Positions 1-12,545 of a DNA stretch of 64,000 nucleotides are shown piece by piece (the stretch's first letter is position 1; the number at the start of each line of letters is the position of its first letter). The translations under genes were made by a program, and so were the position numbers. The notes beneath the pieces were generated by a model. That model did not search any database, was not told where the DNA came from, and saw only the letters and a list, made by a program, of their open reading frames with translations. The stretch covers positions 5,964,001-6,028,000 of the forward strand of contig CM072528.1 of the NCBI GenBank assembly GCA_036898165.1. The letters run 5' to 3'. This stretch comes from Silybum marianum. Taxonomy: Eukaryota > Streptophyta > Magnoliopsida > Asterales > Asteraceae.

Positions 1-1172
1 AGTGATTATCGGTAAGGTTCGGGTCGTTCCAAATTTTTTGGAGGCCCTGCTACATCATAATCTTTTGATTACATTACATCAATGAGATAACAGATATATA
101 TATATGTTAAGCATAAAAATGGGTTAAATCTAAATGATTAATAATCTGAATCTAAACCTAAACTATTAATAATTTGAACCTAAACCCAAATAATTAATAA
201 TTTAAACCTAAACAATTTCGGTTATAGCTTTACACGGGTCGAGATTCAACATTATTATTTGTCTCGGGCAAGATTTTAGTCTATCAGAACATCATTGTAT
301 GCAACAATTTGTCTGGTAAACACTAATTGGGTAAAAGTCGTCACCCTCACTTACTGCACAAAACTCTTGGTTCTTGTCATTGTTTTTATCGAGTAAGATT
401 CTTGGTTCTTGTCATCGTTCTTATCGGGTAAGATTATTGGTCCTTAGTATGTACGTATGTTAAGGCAATATGACTTAGTAAGTGCTTATCGGGTAAACGT
501 TAGGTAAACAGCTCCTTAATTTGCTTGTTATGGCAGTTGATGTGTCATTTTATCAAGGTTTGACTTTAAATTGGTAGGTTCCAGTGATCAATTAGATTGT
601 TTATACTTAGTAACCATCATCATGAAAACGTCATAAACACATCATTTCATTGTACTGTCAAGGGCATAAAAAACTTAAAAAAGAATAAAAACAGATCAAT
701 CTCATATCGTTCAACTAGGAGATCCTATCATTAATGTAAAATGTGACACATCAATCATGAGTTCAGAAAGAAAGTGGTTTCACACAAAAAAGATTGTTTT
801 ATATGAAACAAAGTCTGTCACGTTTATATCTGACTTCATCGGATGTTGCAATGAACCTCATCAAAGTTTGTAGGTGCACTGATGTTTTGACGAGGCTACA
901 ATGAGACGAGCGGATTTCTTGCCTACTTGTTGGTTCATAAGGTTATGGCAATGCTCGTTGGATGCTAGGAAGTCGATAGGGACCATATGCTTGTTAGCTA
1001 GACTGGTCAATGGTAACCATTTTGATGAAAATACAATCAATTAAACATGTTAGAAATGATTAGCTTTTTGGATCTACATTAAATTGAAACCTCATATTTT
1101 ATTTACTAAAGAAGTGTTATAAAATGTTCTTTTTCATATGGATCAGTTTTATAACAAATATATATATAAGCA
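1..1172. other. Intergenic, AT-rich, no gene seen
   Basis: No coding region, RNA gene or complete transposon end is recognisable. The one structure is a 35-bp imperfect tandem duplication at about 366-435, with two units each containing TTCTTGTCAT and TATCG.GTAAGATT. Confidence 0.5.
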
Positions 1173-1339
1173 GGAATTCAAACGAGAACCCCTGTGATTT
1201 ACGAGAATGCGAGAACAACTTGTCACGCTCTCAGTCTGAATATTTTCTTCATTATTCAGTCTAAATATTACAAATTCAGACACATGTCGCGCTCTCATTT
1301 GTCCTTACGTTCACAACCAAATTTGAGTTCGCATTTTAA

Positions 1340-1394
<55 letters not shown>
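1173..1394. mobile_element. Foldback (MITE-like) element, family A, with 3' (CT)n(TA)n microsatellite
   Basis: The right arm carries the family A signature found elsewhere in the window: GCGCTCTCATTTGTCC, then TCACAACCAAATTTGAG, then a CT run (about 1342-1361) and a TA run (about 1362-1394). The left arm (TTCAAACGAGAACC...GAGAATGCGAGAACAA) is diverged. The centre holds AGTCTGAATATT-type inverted motifs. No coding capacity. Short peptides readable across it are artefacts of the microsatellite. Confidence 0.65.
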
Positions 1395-1397
<3 letters not shown>

Positions 1398-2668
1398 TAC
1401 TGATGTTTAGTAACAAAAAAAATAACTGTAGACATCTATAGGAGTTTATGAACAAGCCGGGTGAACCTATGAAGTCCCGAGCAAGGTATCGTACACCCGT
1501 CTAACTAATTTTCGTAAGTAGATTTTTTTTTATAGAATATGAAAGATCACCCGCTAAATGTTGAGGGATGTTTATGTGATATTAAGAATGCATAGAATAT
1601 CAATCAAAAAAGGGGAGGGAATCCTTCAAAATCAACTGAAAAATTATATCGAAATCAAACAAAAAAACCTTAAAATAACTCGAAATCAAATAGAAAACTT
1701 TTAAAAAAATCTCAAAACATATAATTCAACTAAAATATTGGGTGATTTGATACAGCTTTGACCCATCTTGAAAAGCATTTGGCAAAATTAATTATTTGTG
1801 GGTGTTTTAACAAGTGAAAATACTTTAAATGGAGGGAAATACTTTATATTTAATTATATAAATAAATAATATCTGAAGTTTGATTCTAGAAGAAGTGATT
1901 CGTGGTACCTTCCATATTTATTTTAATATTTTAATTATTGTTATAATTATAATATGCAACAACTGAGATTTCGTGTCCATTTGAGATGGATTTCTTTTTA
2001 TATTATTGGAATATTTATTTTAACATTTTTTAAATATATAATATTTATATATATGATAAAATACAATAAATAAATCTACACACCATTTTCGGTCATCACC
2101 TTTAAAAAGGTTTAAAACCTTATTTTCTAGGAAGTTCAGCAGCGGTTCACAAAATTTTGGCCATCTTCTCTATCTAATGAATGGGGAGTCTGCTTTAAAA
2201 TCCTTCTGGTCATTCAGTATGTATGACCCACTAAGCATCCATGACTGAATGAAAATGTCTATCAATTGATTCCTATTCATTTGGTCAAAAAATAAGGAAA
2301 TTGGGTCGGGTTTGGTCATTCATTCTTGCTCTAAAAAGGTACTGTTAATAATCTCGTAGGTACTGAAACCATCAAAAGAACAACCAATAATTTATTGAGT
2401 ACTGTACGAATTATTTGAAATACAGACACCGTGCCCCTCGGGCACCTCTGAAGAGGGTGCCGCCCTTCCGCACATTTCAGGCTTACCCCAAGCCCAAGGG
2501 ACCGAGGACGGCCAAAGATTTATAACACTAAGCCAAAAACCCTTTAAGGATATTGTTATTATTTATAGATAATAAAAACAAATTATTAAACTAAAAGTAT
2601 TAATAGCTAGATGTGTACTTCACTGCTTATTTTATAGAAATAAAAAATGATGATTGTATTAAATAAAT
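1395..2668. other. Intergenic, no gene seen
   Basis: AT-rich, with short A and T tracts. A less AT-rich patch at about 2420-2510 (CACCGTGCCCCTCGGGCACC) contains a small GC-rich inverted repeat of unknown meaning. Confidence 0.4.
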
Positions 2669-3204
2669 TAGGGGTTTATCGGTTGAAATTCAATAAATTT
2701 AGGTGGATCTGATTCGATCTAATCATCTACTGGATGTTGGATTTTGTCATCCAATCCAATAAATGGTAGATTAGATCGGTCTATTCATTGAATATTGCTA
2801 ATTGGTTATCCATTGGATGGAATTCGATTCATCCAGTATTTTGATCCAATTTCCAACCAATCAATTCATCGTTTCAACCAATTATTTACATGTTTTCTTA
2901 AGTTATTAAAAACAATGCATATAAATATCAACTAAAAACATTATCGTTAATAATTTTATATAGTTACTACTTGCACGCTAATGATGATAATTTTAACCAT
3001 TGGATAGGGAATTAGACGACCATTGGACTTGATCGGTTCTGTTTTATTGGAAGATGGATTGTCATCCAAAAAACCGTCTGATCCAATTTGGATGTTGAAA
3101 CTTTGAATCCGATCCAATTATAACTGAATATTCAATTATAGTCGGTTGGTTCTAATTGGATCAATCAGTTTAAATTTAATGAAATGAATTTCTATACACC
3201 CCTA
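2669..3204. mobile_element. hAT-like MITE, TTAGGGGT termini
   Basis: Left end TTAGGGGTTTAT and right end ACACCCCTAA form short terminal inverted repeats. The interior is full of GGATC, ATCCAA and TTGGATG motifs. The right half (a CATCCAA..ACCG / CAATTTGGATGTTGAAA stretch) is clearly shared with the copy at about 34.75-35.18 kb. No matching 8-bp target duplication is seen, so the superfamily is inferred from the AGGGGTGT-type end only. Confidence 0.5.
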
Positions 3205-3694
3205 ACTTAAATGAAAAAAGATTACTTCAAACACTTATTTATACTAATCTAAATTAAAGAAAAATTACATCAACGATTTTAAACTCTGTTAGAATATTGT
3301 TTATTTTAATATCATACATATGTAATTTAACGTATTTTTATAGCATATTTTAAACTTTTTCATCCTTTAAATAAACATCTCTAACTGCAAGGTGCAAGCA
3401 TTTAAATTTATCGTTAAAAAATATATTTGTACAATAAGAATAATTGAAAATTGTGATATTTTTTATATAATTTTACCCAAAAAAATTACAATAAAAAACA
3501 TGCCTTTTATGATCCATGTAAAGTATATAATTTAACCATCCTTTTTTTATGGCAGAAAAAATATATTCTAGTATTCTACTTCTATTAATGTTATATAAAG
3601 ATTAATTGCTCAAATTTTAAATATTTTAATTGGATTCACATATTTGTTATAGAGTCTATAGAAACTTGAACACCAGTTTTTTCATTAAAATTGC
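3205..3694. other. Intergenic, no gene seen
   Basis: Very AT-rich, with no open frame of note and no recognisable repeat boundary. Confidence 0.4.
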
Positions 3695-3945
3695 CTTATG
3701 GGTTGGATTCTCATGAGACCAGTCTGTTTTGTAAAACCTATAACACCATATTTTACACTTGAAACTTCACAGATAGCCAAACATTGTAAAGGTAAAAGAG
3801 TATTTGAACCTTCACAGCAAAAACACTGTAATGGTTATCAAGTCTTGCTACAAAGTTTTAACTGTAAAAAAGGTGATCTCGCGGGTCTCACGAAAACAAC
3901 TTAGTCTCATCTGATCCCAAGTCTTATAATATGCTCCGACTATAT
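3695..3945. mobile_element. Foldback repeat family B, copy 1
   Basis: Begins GGGTTGGATTCTCATGAGACC and ends near TGATCCCAAGTCTTATA. It contains TTTACACTTGAAACTTCACAG and an inverted counterpart, AAAGTTTTAACTGTAAAAA. The same layout recurs at 5573-5765, so this is a dispersed element, not a gene. The 68-codon open frame here is fortuitous. Confidence 0.6.
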
Positions 3946-4182
3946 TTAACGTAAACTCTGGATTCATCATGACACAACATTAAATTGGGAGGACAATTTT
4001 GTCAATTGCTTTGTCAAATTTTATCTCCAACATCGTCACTTGATGATGTTGAACCATGATATATGTGTCTGAACAAGAAAATGCTCGTGCATGCTTTCTA
4101 GATTAAGCAAGTGTTTGTAAACGCGTGTACGTATGTATTTTTCTATGGTATAAATTATTTAAAAAATATATATATATCCTTA

Positions 4183-4500
4183 CAGAGAGAGGTTCAAGGG
4201 AAAACCCTAAAAAAAGAGAAAACTGAAGAACACCCTGGGAGGCTTCCATTAGGACGGTATGCACTAATGCATATCGGTAATTTTTGTTTCTATGCATCAA
4301 TGCATCTATCATTACAGATGCATTGATGAATATTCACTAATGCATGTTACAAATTACCGGTATGCATTAGTGGAAGCCTAATGCATGCTTAATGCATGCT
4401 TCCATTGATGAATGTTACATACCGTCCAGATGGAAGCCTCCCAGGATGTTCTTCGGTTTTCTTTTTTTTTAGCGTTTTCCCTTGAACCTCCCTCTATCCC
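4183..4500. mobile_element. Foldback element, family D, with ~70-bp arms
   Basis: The left arm, from about 4189 (AGGTTCAAGGGAAAACC) to about 4260 (GGACGGTATG), is matched by the reverse complement of about 4423-4492, with few mismatches. Both ends carry (GA/CT)n next to TA runs. The centre has secondary palindromes built on ATGCATTAATGC and TGCATGCTT. Peptides readable in both directions here are mirror artefacts of the arms. Confidence 0.75.
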
Positions 4501-4592
4501 TATATATATATATATATATAGGGGAAGGATCATACGAGAACCACCCCTTTTTAAAGAAATATATATCCCTATATATATATATATCTATATAT
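4501..4592. repeat. TA microsatellites flanking a truncated family C end
   Basis: A TA run at about 4501-4520 is followed by GGGGAAGGATCATACGAG, resembling the left end of the element at 32695. A second TA run follows at about 4566-4592. Only the first roughly 40 bp of that second element remain. Confidence 0.5.
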
Positions 4593-5199
4593 GTCATCGT
4601 AAGTATGAATGGATGGAATCACATTTTCAAAAAGATAGTAGTAATACTTTCTCTATTTCATTTAGAAAAGAGTTTGTGGCAACTAGAAAGTAAAAAGGGA
4701 GCATTACTACTTGATGGAATCACATTTTAATGGTTTATGATTTAAAATAGCATTCCATGGACAAAATTATTTATTAATTTGAACAAATCAATCTTCTTTT
4801 TAGTGCAACACTTACTTTGTTTCTTTTAAATAGGATCAAAAAAAATTATATCAGTTTATGAACAATATATCAGACTTTACCTTGAACTAATGATCTTTAT
4901 AGAATTGTTTCATCAAATTTAAGGTATGTTTACCTTAAATGCTAGCCCGACATCAAATCCGTTCCCAACCATCCCTAGTTATGAAGATGAGACTGTAACA
5001 GTTAGTTGTTATATATAATATTCGGAACATGTGTCATCTTTAAGCAAATTTGCAATTAAGACCATATCGTCATAGTATGAGCCAATAAGTCATCGCTAAA
5101 ATGGCATTTGGAATTATGTTATTATTAGCATAGTGGGACAATCCAAGGCGAAAAAAGCTCGTCAATACGACTTGATTCATGCTTCTACTACTGCAAAAA

Positions 5200-5510
5200 T
5201 TATGTATATGAAATGCTCTATAAACAAGATCATATACATTAACCATGTTGAAACATATCGAAGTACTGTAATTAATGAATCATAGACGAATAATTGTATG
5301 AGAATAAGAGTTAAGGTGATAAGTATAAGAAGGAATCTGGATCCTTGATCAGTTTGAATCTCACCCGGAGCCCATAAACTGTGCTTCTCATGGGAATTAA
5401 TATAGTGCATCTAGGTGCATCTCATTAGTTTTGATATCCATCCAAGGGTAGAGATCCCTTCATACCCTTCTCAACGTAACTTTCATTCTCATCAGAACCA
5501 ACGTATAAAT
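5200..5510. mobile_element. Dispersed repeat family F, copy 1
   Basis: Contains GAGAATAAGAGTTAAGGTGA, an ATCTCAC..GG.GCCCATAAA segment, GGTGCATCTCAT, and then AACTTTCATTCTCATCAGAACC. The same ordered motifs occur at about 11985-12215 and 50795-51070. The GAGAATAAGAG and CATTCTCA motifs near the two ends are inverted relative to each other, suggesting a MITE. No coding content. Confidence 0.5.
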
Positions 5511-5572
5511 CATACAAATGAAACTATTTGGCACAACCCTGCACTTTTCATTCATATCAATCCATTATATGT

Positions 5573-5765
5573 CGGGTTGGGTTCACGTGAGACCAACATG
5601 TTCTTAAGAGACCACATTTTTACACTTGAAACTTCATAGCAAAACACTGCAAAGAAAAAAATTTCCGAACTTTCACAGTATTTTGCTGTAAAGTTTCAAG
5701 TGTAAAAAGATGGTTTCATGGATATTATAAAAACAATCGGTCTAATGTGATTCCAAGTATCAGCC
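5573..5765. mobile_element. Foldback repeat family B, copy 2
   Basis: Shares GGGTTCACGTGAGACCAAC, TTTACACTTGAAACTTC and the inverted AAGTTTCAAGTGTAAAAA with copy 1 at 3695-3945. It ends at a TGATTCCAAGT motif, matching TGATCCCAAGT there. The inverted arms make it a small hairpin-forming element. Confidence 0.6.
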
Positions 5766-6048
5766 CATGTCACTTTATATTAACTCCGATTTACGAGAAA
5801 TCTCTCATTTTGGTTTCAATATAAAATGCAAATACGGTAATATGTTTAAGTTCTTTTCTCATTCATGTGTTATTTTAGATAGAAAGTTTCATTATTTTAC
5901 ATCATGTTTTGATTTTCGAATACTTTTTTGTACCTGCCAAAAATGGCAATACACTTTATAAAGGACCGAATATATTCGTTAATATTCATTAAGGAAAATT
6001 ATTAGTTTCTTTTAAAGAGGTGTGTATTTCTTTATCGTTTATGTAAGG

Positions 6049-7490
6049 GTGAATTACACTAATTTTGTATGAGTGGCCCATACTCTCAAATTTTCTTTCA
6101 CCACTAATCTCTAACCCTTAAGTCCATTAAATTTCCTTGTTACACATGTGAGGGGTATTTTTGTCATTTTCTAGATTTTTTAAAACTATATTTAAATGTA
6201 CAAGGGGTTGTTTGGTTGGCTTTACATTGAGTCCTTTATAAATAAAGTTGTTTATATGGATTAATTTGTGTATATAGATCAGGAAGGTTTTTGTTTGAGA
6301 GAGTTTTTATATAAATGGAAGAAGTGTGTTTTTTGGAGGGGCGGGTTTGGGAAAAAATGGCTTTTGCAAAAAGTTTCCTTCTAGAAGCTTACTGAATAAG
6401 TCACTTTGTATATCATTAAGTCATCGTGAAACAATCATATACAATTGGCCGAATAAGTTGTGAGTCACACAAAGTTGTTGCTAACAAACAAACCCTAAGG
6501 TACATTTTAAAAAGAAAAGCAAAACTATAAAACACGTTCCTTTGAGATGACCCCCCCCCCCTCCAATTATTCCTTCCCTCCAACAAGAAAGATCCATCGG
6601 CAGTGCCCTCTTCGTCTACCCATCATCTACAATTGAAAACCCCACCTCTACATCCCTCACCTCTGCAATCCAAGACCAACACCAACACCCAAACACGTAT
6701 TTTACCATTCAGGTTAAAGATGGTAAGCAACGGGTGGGCTTCTTGGATCGAGAAAGGAATAAGAAGGGTGGTGAAAACTCGGTAAATACCTTCCATCATG
6801 AAAGAACCGAAAGTGTGTAATCATTATCAAGCTCAGTTGTAGGAGTGATTGCAAAGCAATAATTAAGGAAGGAATGCGGTTTTGGCTTCACGGGAAGTGG
6901 AATGGGGTATACGCAATAGGAGGGTGACGGAAGTGAGTATGCTTCCATGGGAATTTTTTTTTGCTTTTGTTTTTGTTTTTTCTAATTTGCTTTACATACT
7001 TGTATATAAGCTTTAAACGCTTGTACACTTAAAAATGTTCTGAAATGACCAAAATACCTCTCACATGACTAGCATGTGAAGGCACTTAACGGAGAAACTT
7101 AATGGACATTTGGGCCAGGGAATAATGGTGAAAGCAAAGTCAAAGGTTGAGGCGTCTGGTAGGAAATTAGAACAATAATGACTATTGGTAAAGTTTGAGC
7201 AAAATAAAGGCACGAAGTGGAAGTTATGCAACATAAAATATCTAATATAAAAGCAAATTTCATCAGAATGGAATATGTTTTGTTCCGATTCATATCTTGG
7301 TTTTACCAATAGTTGGCATCCAATTAGGAGATGTTTTGGCTTATATTTCTACTAAATTAATTTCTATTACTGATGGAAAAGTATTCTAATAAAATGCAAA
7401 CCACATGGATGTAATCTATAGATATTTCAAAATAGGGACCCAAAAAGTGCTAAAATACATAAACTACAAGGATCAAATTTGTAATTCACT
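6049..7490. mobile_element. MULE-like non-autonomous element, possibly with a nested insertion
   Basis: The left end, GTGAATTACACTAATTTTG, is the approximate inverse of the right end, CAAATTTGTAATTCAC. Subterminal stretches also pair: CACATGTGAGGGGTATTTTTGTC on the left, and AAAATACCTCTCACATG near 7050-7070. GAATTAC ends of this kind are common on Mutator-like MITEs (family knowledge). A second element may sit inside from about 6209 (GGGTTGTTTGG) to 6497 (CAAACAAACCC). No clear target duplication. A C10-12 homopolymer lies at about 6550. No transposase is seen. Confidence 0.4.
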
Positions 7491-7510
7491 CTAAATATAA
7501 GGATAGGAAT

Positions 7511-8690
7511 ATTGGTTTGCATTTTCATACTCTTTGAGTCCCTCTCATTAACCCTGTCAAAAAATTATTGTTATGGTTAGGGGCAATTTGATCTTTTTAG
7601 GTTTTTTTGTCTTTGTCTTATTAGTAACTAAAAAAAGCATACCATATTATGTTATTATATATACATACCTACCAATCGTAAACCCACCTCCTTCACCCTA
7701 TCCGGACCCCGTCAACCTTCCCCTTCTCTTGCCACCTTCGTTTCAAGCTCTCATGCTCGGGGTTTGCTTCAATATTTGGTGTTTTATGTTAGCTTCTAGG
7801 TTTGCTTCAAGATTCCTGCTTTGAAGCTCGATTCAAAAATTGATCGTTTTCTTCGAAATTTTGTTCCGTGGTTTGCTTCAAAAACTTGATTTCATTATGG
7901 CTTTGCTTCTAAAAATTTGAATAAAAATGACATAAACTGATTTTTCCAAATCTAGGATTGCTTAAAGATTTGGTGCTATAGGTTTCCTTCAAGATTTCTA
8001 GTTTAAAGCTCGATTCAAAAACTTGATTTCTTTCGTTTGCTTCAAGATTTGGTGATCTAGTTTTGCTTCAAAAACTTGATTTTATTCTAAGTTTGCTTCA
8101 AGAATTTGAATAAAAGCAACATAAACTGATTTTTGCCAAATCTGGTTTTGCTTCAAGATTTGGTGTCCTGCATCGTTGGAGTCTCTACATTCATCTACTA
8201 AATATAGATTTGCTTCAAGATTTTGATTGGTTTTGAAAGCGATGTGATGTAGATGGAGGTTGAAGATGAGGGTGGAGATGGAGAAGGTGGTCGGTCGGGA
8301 GGAAGACGAAGTCTCTTGTCGATGGTCTAGGGAAAAAGAAACATGGGGATATGGAAATAGATAATGGTTGTTGGTCGAAGAATTGCAGAGGGCAAATAAG
8401 ATGGGTTAGGGTGGTAAGGGTCTCCAACGAAGACCACGATGGTGGAGGCTGATGGTATGGGTTCTCACGTCGAAGGGGTGCATTCGGGGGGTTGAATTTT
8501 AGTCAATTCCCTATGTTTTAGATCAAATATGGAATAGATGTATAATGATAAAATAAAGAACAATATTTTTAATATAATAAAAGACAAAATGGTTAAATAG
8601 ACTAAAATGCCCTTGAATTTAACTTGATTAACGGAGTCCTTTTCATTCTGTTAGAGGTAGGGACTCAATGAGTATGAAAATGCAAACCAT
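7511..8690. mobile_element. Non-autonomous element with ~60-100 bp terminal inverted repeats
   Basis: The left end reads GGTTTGCATTTTCATACTC then GAGTCCCTC. The right end is its reverse complement (GAGTATGAAAATGCAAACC, ending about 8690), and the similarity runs inward. The interior (about 7780-8220) is a degenerate array of GCTTCAAGATTTGGTG and GCTTCAAAAACTTGATTT motifs. No transposase is seen. The peptides readable here are not conserved-looking. Confidence 0.6.
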
Positions 8691-8699
8691 GAATCTCGT

Positions 8700-9840
8700 C
8701 CTTTTATTTATTTTGATTTTGAGACAAGAAGGAATAGACTTGATGATAGATTGTTATATGATAGATTATCCAAGTAACTTTTGACAACATCCCACACCTT
8801 TTGTGCTTCATACCTTCTTTTCAAATCAATTGACCTCTTCAAAGAAAGTGACACTTGTGTTATATACCAATAGAAATGGCAATTCCAATAGCTTTGTATA
8901 CACATGCATACATGAAACCACAAAAAACAGGTGATCTAAAACTAAAGTGATGAATGCATACATGAACCACATGATAGAGATGAAAAAAATATAGTTTAAA
9001 CATAAACAGAAATTTGGTTCATATAATTTTTTTAAAGAAATGAGATTATTAAAAAAAACTCTAGTTGATCTAAAACTAAAGTGATCAATCCACATGTTAC
9101 AATTGGTCATTGTTGTTTGTTTATTGATTTTGTGTGAGATGTGAATATTTTAGATTTTTATACCTTGTAGAGCTCTTTTCTTTAGTCTAATAATTTTTCA
9201 GGAAAAAAAATCATTTGTAATTTATGATTTATTAATATATATTTGGAATTGAAATGTAAAGAAACATAAGTATCAAAATTACCTTCATACTCAATCTTTT
9301 TATTCACTATTAACAAGAAGAAGAATATATATGATTAAAAGTATTTCATATATGTTTCATCACATTCTAATAAACAAACATTTGAGACGTTTCTTAACAT
9401 TTTAAATATAGGTATTTGAACCCTTTAAATTTTGGGGCCTTAATTATTATTGTTATTATTATTATTGTTATTATTATTATTATAGTTTTTGGGGGCTTGA
9501 TTATAGTTTAACATATAAACACATCCGAATAAAGATATATTTAATTTTTTTCAAAAATCAAAAGCAACTTTTAATTTTAGAATTTGTGGATAGAAAAATA
9601 AAAATGACTCTTTAATATTCGTTTCATTTTGTTATTTTAAATATGTTTGGTTGTTTTAATTTAATTTTTTTTTAATACATGAATCATTATGTTTTATTTT
9701 ATTTATTACTCATTTCAGATGATGTATATAGTTTTAACATAAACGTAACATAATCTTCAAAAAAGTTGTAATGGGTACAAATATCATTACAATTGGGGTA
9801 AGAAAAAATTCAACAAAAAGGCACAAAATATAGCTCTCAA
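8700..9840. other. Intergenic, no gene seen
   Basis: AT-rich. A duplicated segment (TGATCTAAAACTAAAGTGAT at about 8932 and again near 9067) indicates a small local duplication. An (ATT/GTT)n run lies at about 9446-9484. Confidence 0.4.
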
Positions 9841-9925
9841 AATTAAAGAGGGTCACAAGAAACTTGCGATAGCCCAAAGATTTGAACTAGGGATCAACCA
9901 TATTTATGACTCTGACCGGTGACCA
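9841..9925 (-). mobile_element. tRNA-like SINE head, decayed
   Basis: Read on the minus strand, GGTCACCGGTCAGAGT resembles a pol III A box, and CCTAGTTCAAATC about 35 bp further on resembles a B box. No complete cloverleaf or tail is visible, so a functional tRNA is unlikely. Confidence 0.35.
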
Positions 9926-10046
9926 AAAAAAGTTAATTAAAAAAATATTTTCAAAATGTTATAATATTTTAATAAATATATATAATATTATTTTGAGAAT
10001 ATAGAATTATTTAATTTATGATTTAGTAATCTTTTTAAGGGTGTTA

Positions 10047-10418
10047 GAGCATCTTCAACAGCTTCCTTAAAATGGGAAAATGAAAAAAATAGAATTTTGA
10101 GCAAACTATTTTGCTTTAATAGCTACCCCATAATTATCTCTAAAATAGAGGAAGTATGAGAGAGAGTGGTTTTTTTCTCCGCATATGAGGTTCACTTAAA
10201 AAATGATTACCAAATGAGATTACCAATAGGAAACTTTGAAAAATAAATAGTTAACAATAGAAATAATATTTTAATAGATGATGCAATATTTTAGTATTAT
10301 AATCAATGTTGGATTCTCCAAAAGGGGGAATTTGTTGGAGATGAATGTATTTTTTTTGTAATTTTTTCTTTTAATTCTCCATTTTGGAAAATATTTAGGG
10401 AATTTGTAGGAGATGCTC
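10047..10418. mobile_element. PIF/Harbinger-like MITE, TTA target duplication
   Basis: Terminal inverted repeats GAGCATCTTCAACAGC and, at the right end, GTAGGAGATGCTC, flanked by TTA at 10044-10046 and 10419-10421. Length 372 bp. A related copy lies at about 33744-34070. A GAGCATCTCCAAC terminus with a TWA duplication is typical of plant Tourist/Harbinger MITEs (family knowledge). Confidence 0.8.
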
Positions 10419-10599
10419 TTACCATATACACCCTAGTCTATATCATGTCCCTCAATTGAATTAGAGTATATATACGTACTTTGACGTTTTTTATTGTTAC
10501 CTTATAGATCATGGACTAGAGTGTACCATAAACTAAAGTGTATTTGGAAAAACCGTCTTTTTAAATATCTTTATTAAATGCACAAATTAATAGGAGGCA

Positions 10600-11030
10600 A
10601 CCGTATATGCTAGTCCTTTCATGACTCCATCATTGACCATTACTTAACTCAAGTGGGCCTCGTTCTTGACTACATTTTTGAGATCAATAAGATCAGACGC
10701 ACAAAATAGATCCCAGAACTAAATAATATCATCATTGTCAACGTAAAATTCAAACTTTGAATCATCTTTCAACTTTTGCACAATCGTTCATAGTTCACCA
10801 TCTTTACCTTGTGATTCTTTAATTCAAGATATCAAGGTCGGTTCAACTGTACAAGCAGATAACAAACCAAATCTCTATGCAGATAGAATTCAATGCCCGA
10901 CCTTTCTAAATCTGTAAAAATTTTAGGTGGCATCATTATACAAGACACATTACCGACATTTTTGCGACTTAAGGCATCAACAACAACATTCAATTTGCTC
11001 GGATGGTACTGAATTCGAACATCTTAGTCC
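10600..11030 (-). pseudogene. Ty3/gypsy polyprotein relic (RNase H end into integrase zinc region)
   Basis: Translating the minus strand from about 11023 leftward gives DVRIQYHPSKLNVVVDALSRK, which matches the conserved gypsy RNase H closing motif (YHPGKANVVADALSRK-like). Further downstream, KNEAHLS resembles the conserved start of the integrase zinc-binding region. The frame between them is broken by several stops, so this is a dead fragment. No LTRs, primer-binding site or other pol domains are seen nearby. The plus-strand 98-codon reading over the same bases is a shadow. Confidence 0.7.
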
Positions 11031-11560
11031 TTTAGGAGTTCGAGCCATCATCATCGTTGCCGCATGTTTAATTCTCTTTTTCTTTTGTAAATATGCAATT
11101 CAAGCTCTTGTGATATGTAAATATGTCACAATTCTCTCCGTATATTTGGATTTTTTTTATTTTGTATTTAAAATACTACATGGTATTTCTTTTTGTTTTA
11201 CAAATTATTTAATGAAAGTGTAAAACATTTCTTATATATTCATATATGTTTTGATTAATTATTTGAGCAAAAAGTTGATTATCAACATATATAATCAGTC
11301 TCATACCGAGTCCCTTTCCAAAGAAACCAGTTGGGGGAGGGGGATAATTTTTGACTCACTCAACAATTAAGGCTAGCAGGCCTCTGGGATAGAACCCGAA
11401 ATTTGTCTTGTATTTAAATAAAATCATCTCACTTCTTTATCAACTGAAATACACATAAAAAGTTATTTTAATAATTACATGTAATAAAAATTAAATCAAA
11501 CAGAGTAAATAAAATTAAACCAAAAATGCGAAAAGAGTCTAGTAAATCCCACAAAAATAA

Positions 11561-11750
11561 GGCATTGTTTGGTAAAAATAAGGTGACTTATAAGTCAACT
11601 TATAAGGTACCTTATTTTTACTGTAGTTGTTTGGATGACCATAAGTTAACTTATAAGGTATCTTATTGAAAAGTTAACAAAATTAAGATTTTGATAAGCT
11701 ACCTTATAAGTCATAAGGTACCTTATAAGCTACTTTTGCCACACATAGCC
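11561..11750. mobile_element. Tourist-like MITE, TAA target duplication
   Basis: A 190-bp element with ends GGCATTGTTTGGTAAAA and TTTTGCCACACATAGCC, flanked by TAA at 11558-11560 and 11751-11753. The interior repeats CTTATAAG and GGTACCTTAT palindromes, giving strong folding potential. No coding content. Confidence 0.8.
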
Positions 11751-11984
11751 TAAGTCTGAAGGGAGCAAGATATATACAACTATTTTATGTTGTCTCAAAG
11801 GAGTAAAGCATCTCCATTAGTTAGTTAACTCCCACCTGAAAAAAATAAAGTCATTAAATCTTTTAATAAAAATTACATTGGAGAAAACCGTATTATAATA
11901 AATATCCAAATTCTCGATCACTTTCTTTATTCTAAAGAAAGATTTGGGAAAATTATCCCTAAAATCTTTATTTTTCTTCATTTT

Positions 11985-12215
11985 AAAGAACTTGTTGAAA
12001 GGTAAAAGGACTGTGTGAGAAATAACGTTAAGATGAAAAACGTAAGAAAATATCTGAACCTTGACTATTTTTAATCTCAAGATCATCCATAAATCACGTT
12101 TTATATGGGAATTCATCTGGTGCATCTTATTCTAATCCGTATTTAAGGATGAAGATCACTCTTTACACTTTTCACTTTAACTTTCATCTTCACCAGAATC
12201 CAACATCTGTTGAAA
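11985..12215. mobile_element. Dispersed repeat family F, copy 2
   Basis: Carries TGTGTGAGAAATAACGTTA, an AATCTCAAGATC..CCATAAATC segment, GGTGCATCTTAT and AACTTTCATCTTCACCAGAA in the same order as the copies at 5200 and 50795. The long minus-strand open frame here has no recognisable domain. Confidence 0.45.
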
Positions 12216-12545
12216 ATGCTTAAAAAAATACTTTTTTCAGAGGGATAGGTTAAATGAATCCCTATATATTTGTATACCAATTTTCTCTTCACATACATCA
12301 TTATCAAAATTTATTTTTTATATTTTATTGATCTAGTCTGATTCTAATATAAAAGATAGTGTATGTAACATTACCTTTTTGAAAAATACTCCAAATTTGC
12401 TAAAAAATTAGTGGAAAGATTTACATTTATTTGGCCAAAAATATATTAACTGTTTGTTTAAGAATGTAATTTATGATTAAAATTTTAAAAAAAAATTAAA
12501 ATTTTGAAATTCAGGAATATTAAAGAAAAAGAAGAAGATATTCTT

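Noticed and set aside
4103..4326. Overlapping ~70-codon frames on both strands
   Set aside because: Mirror translations of the arms of a foldback element.
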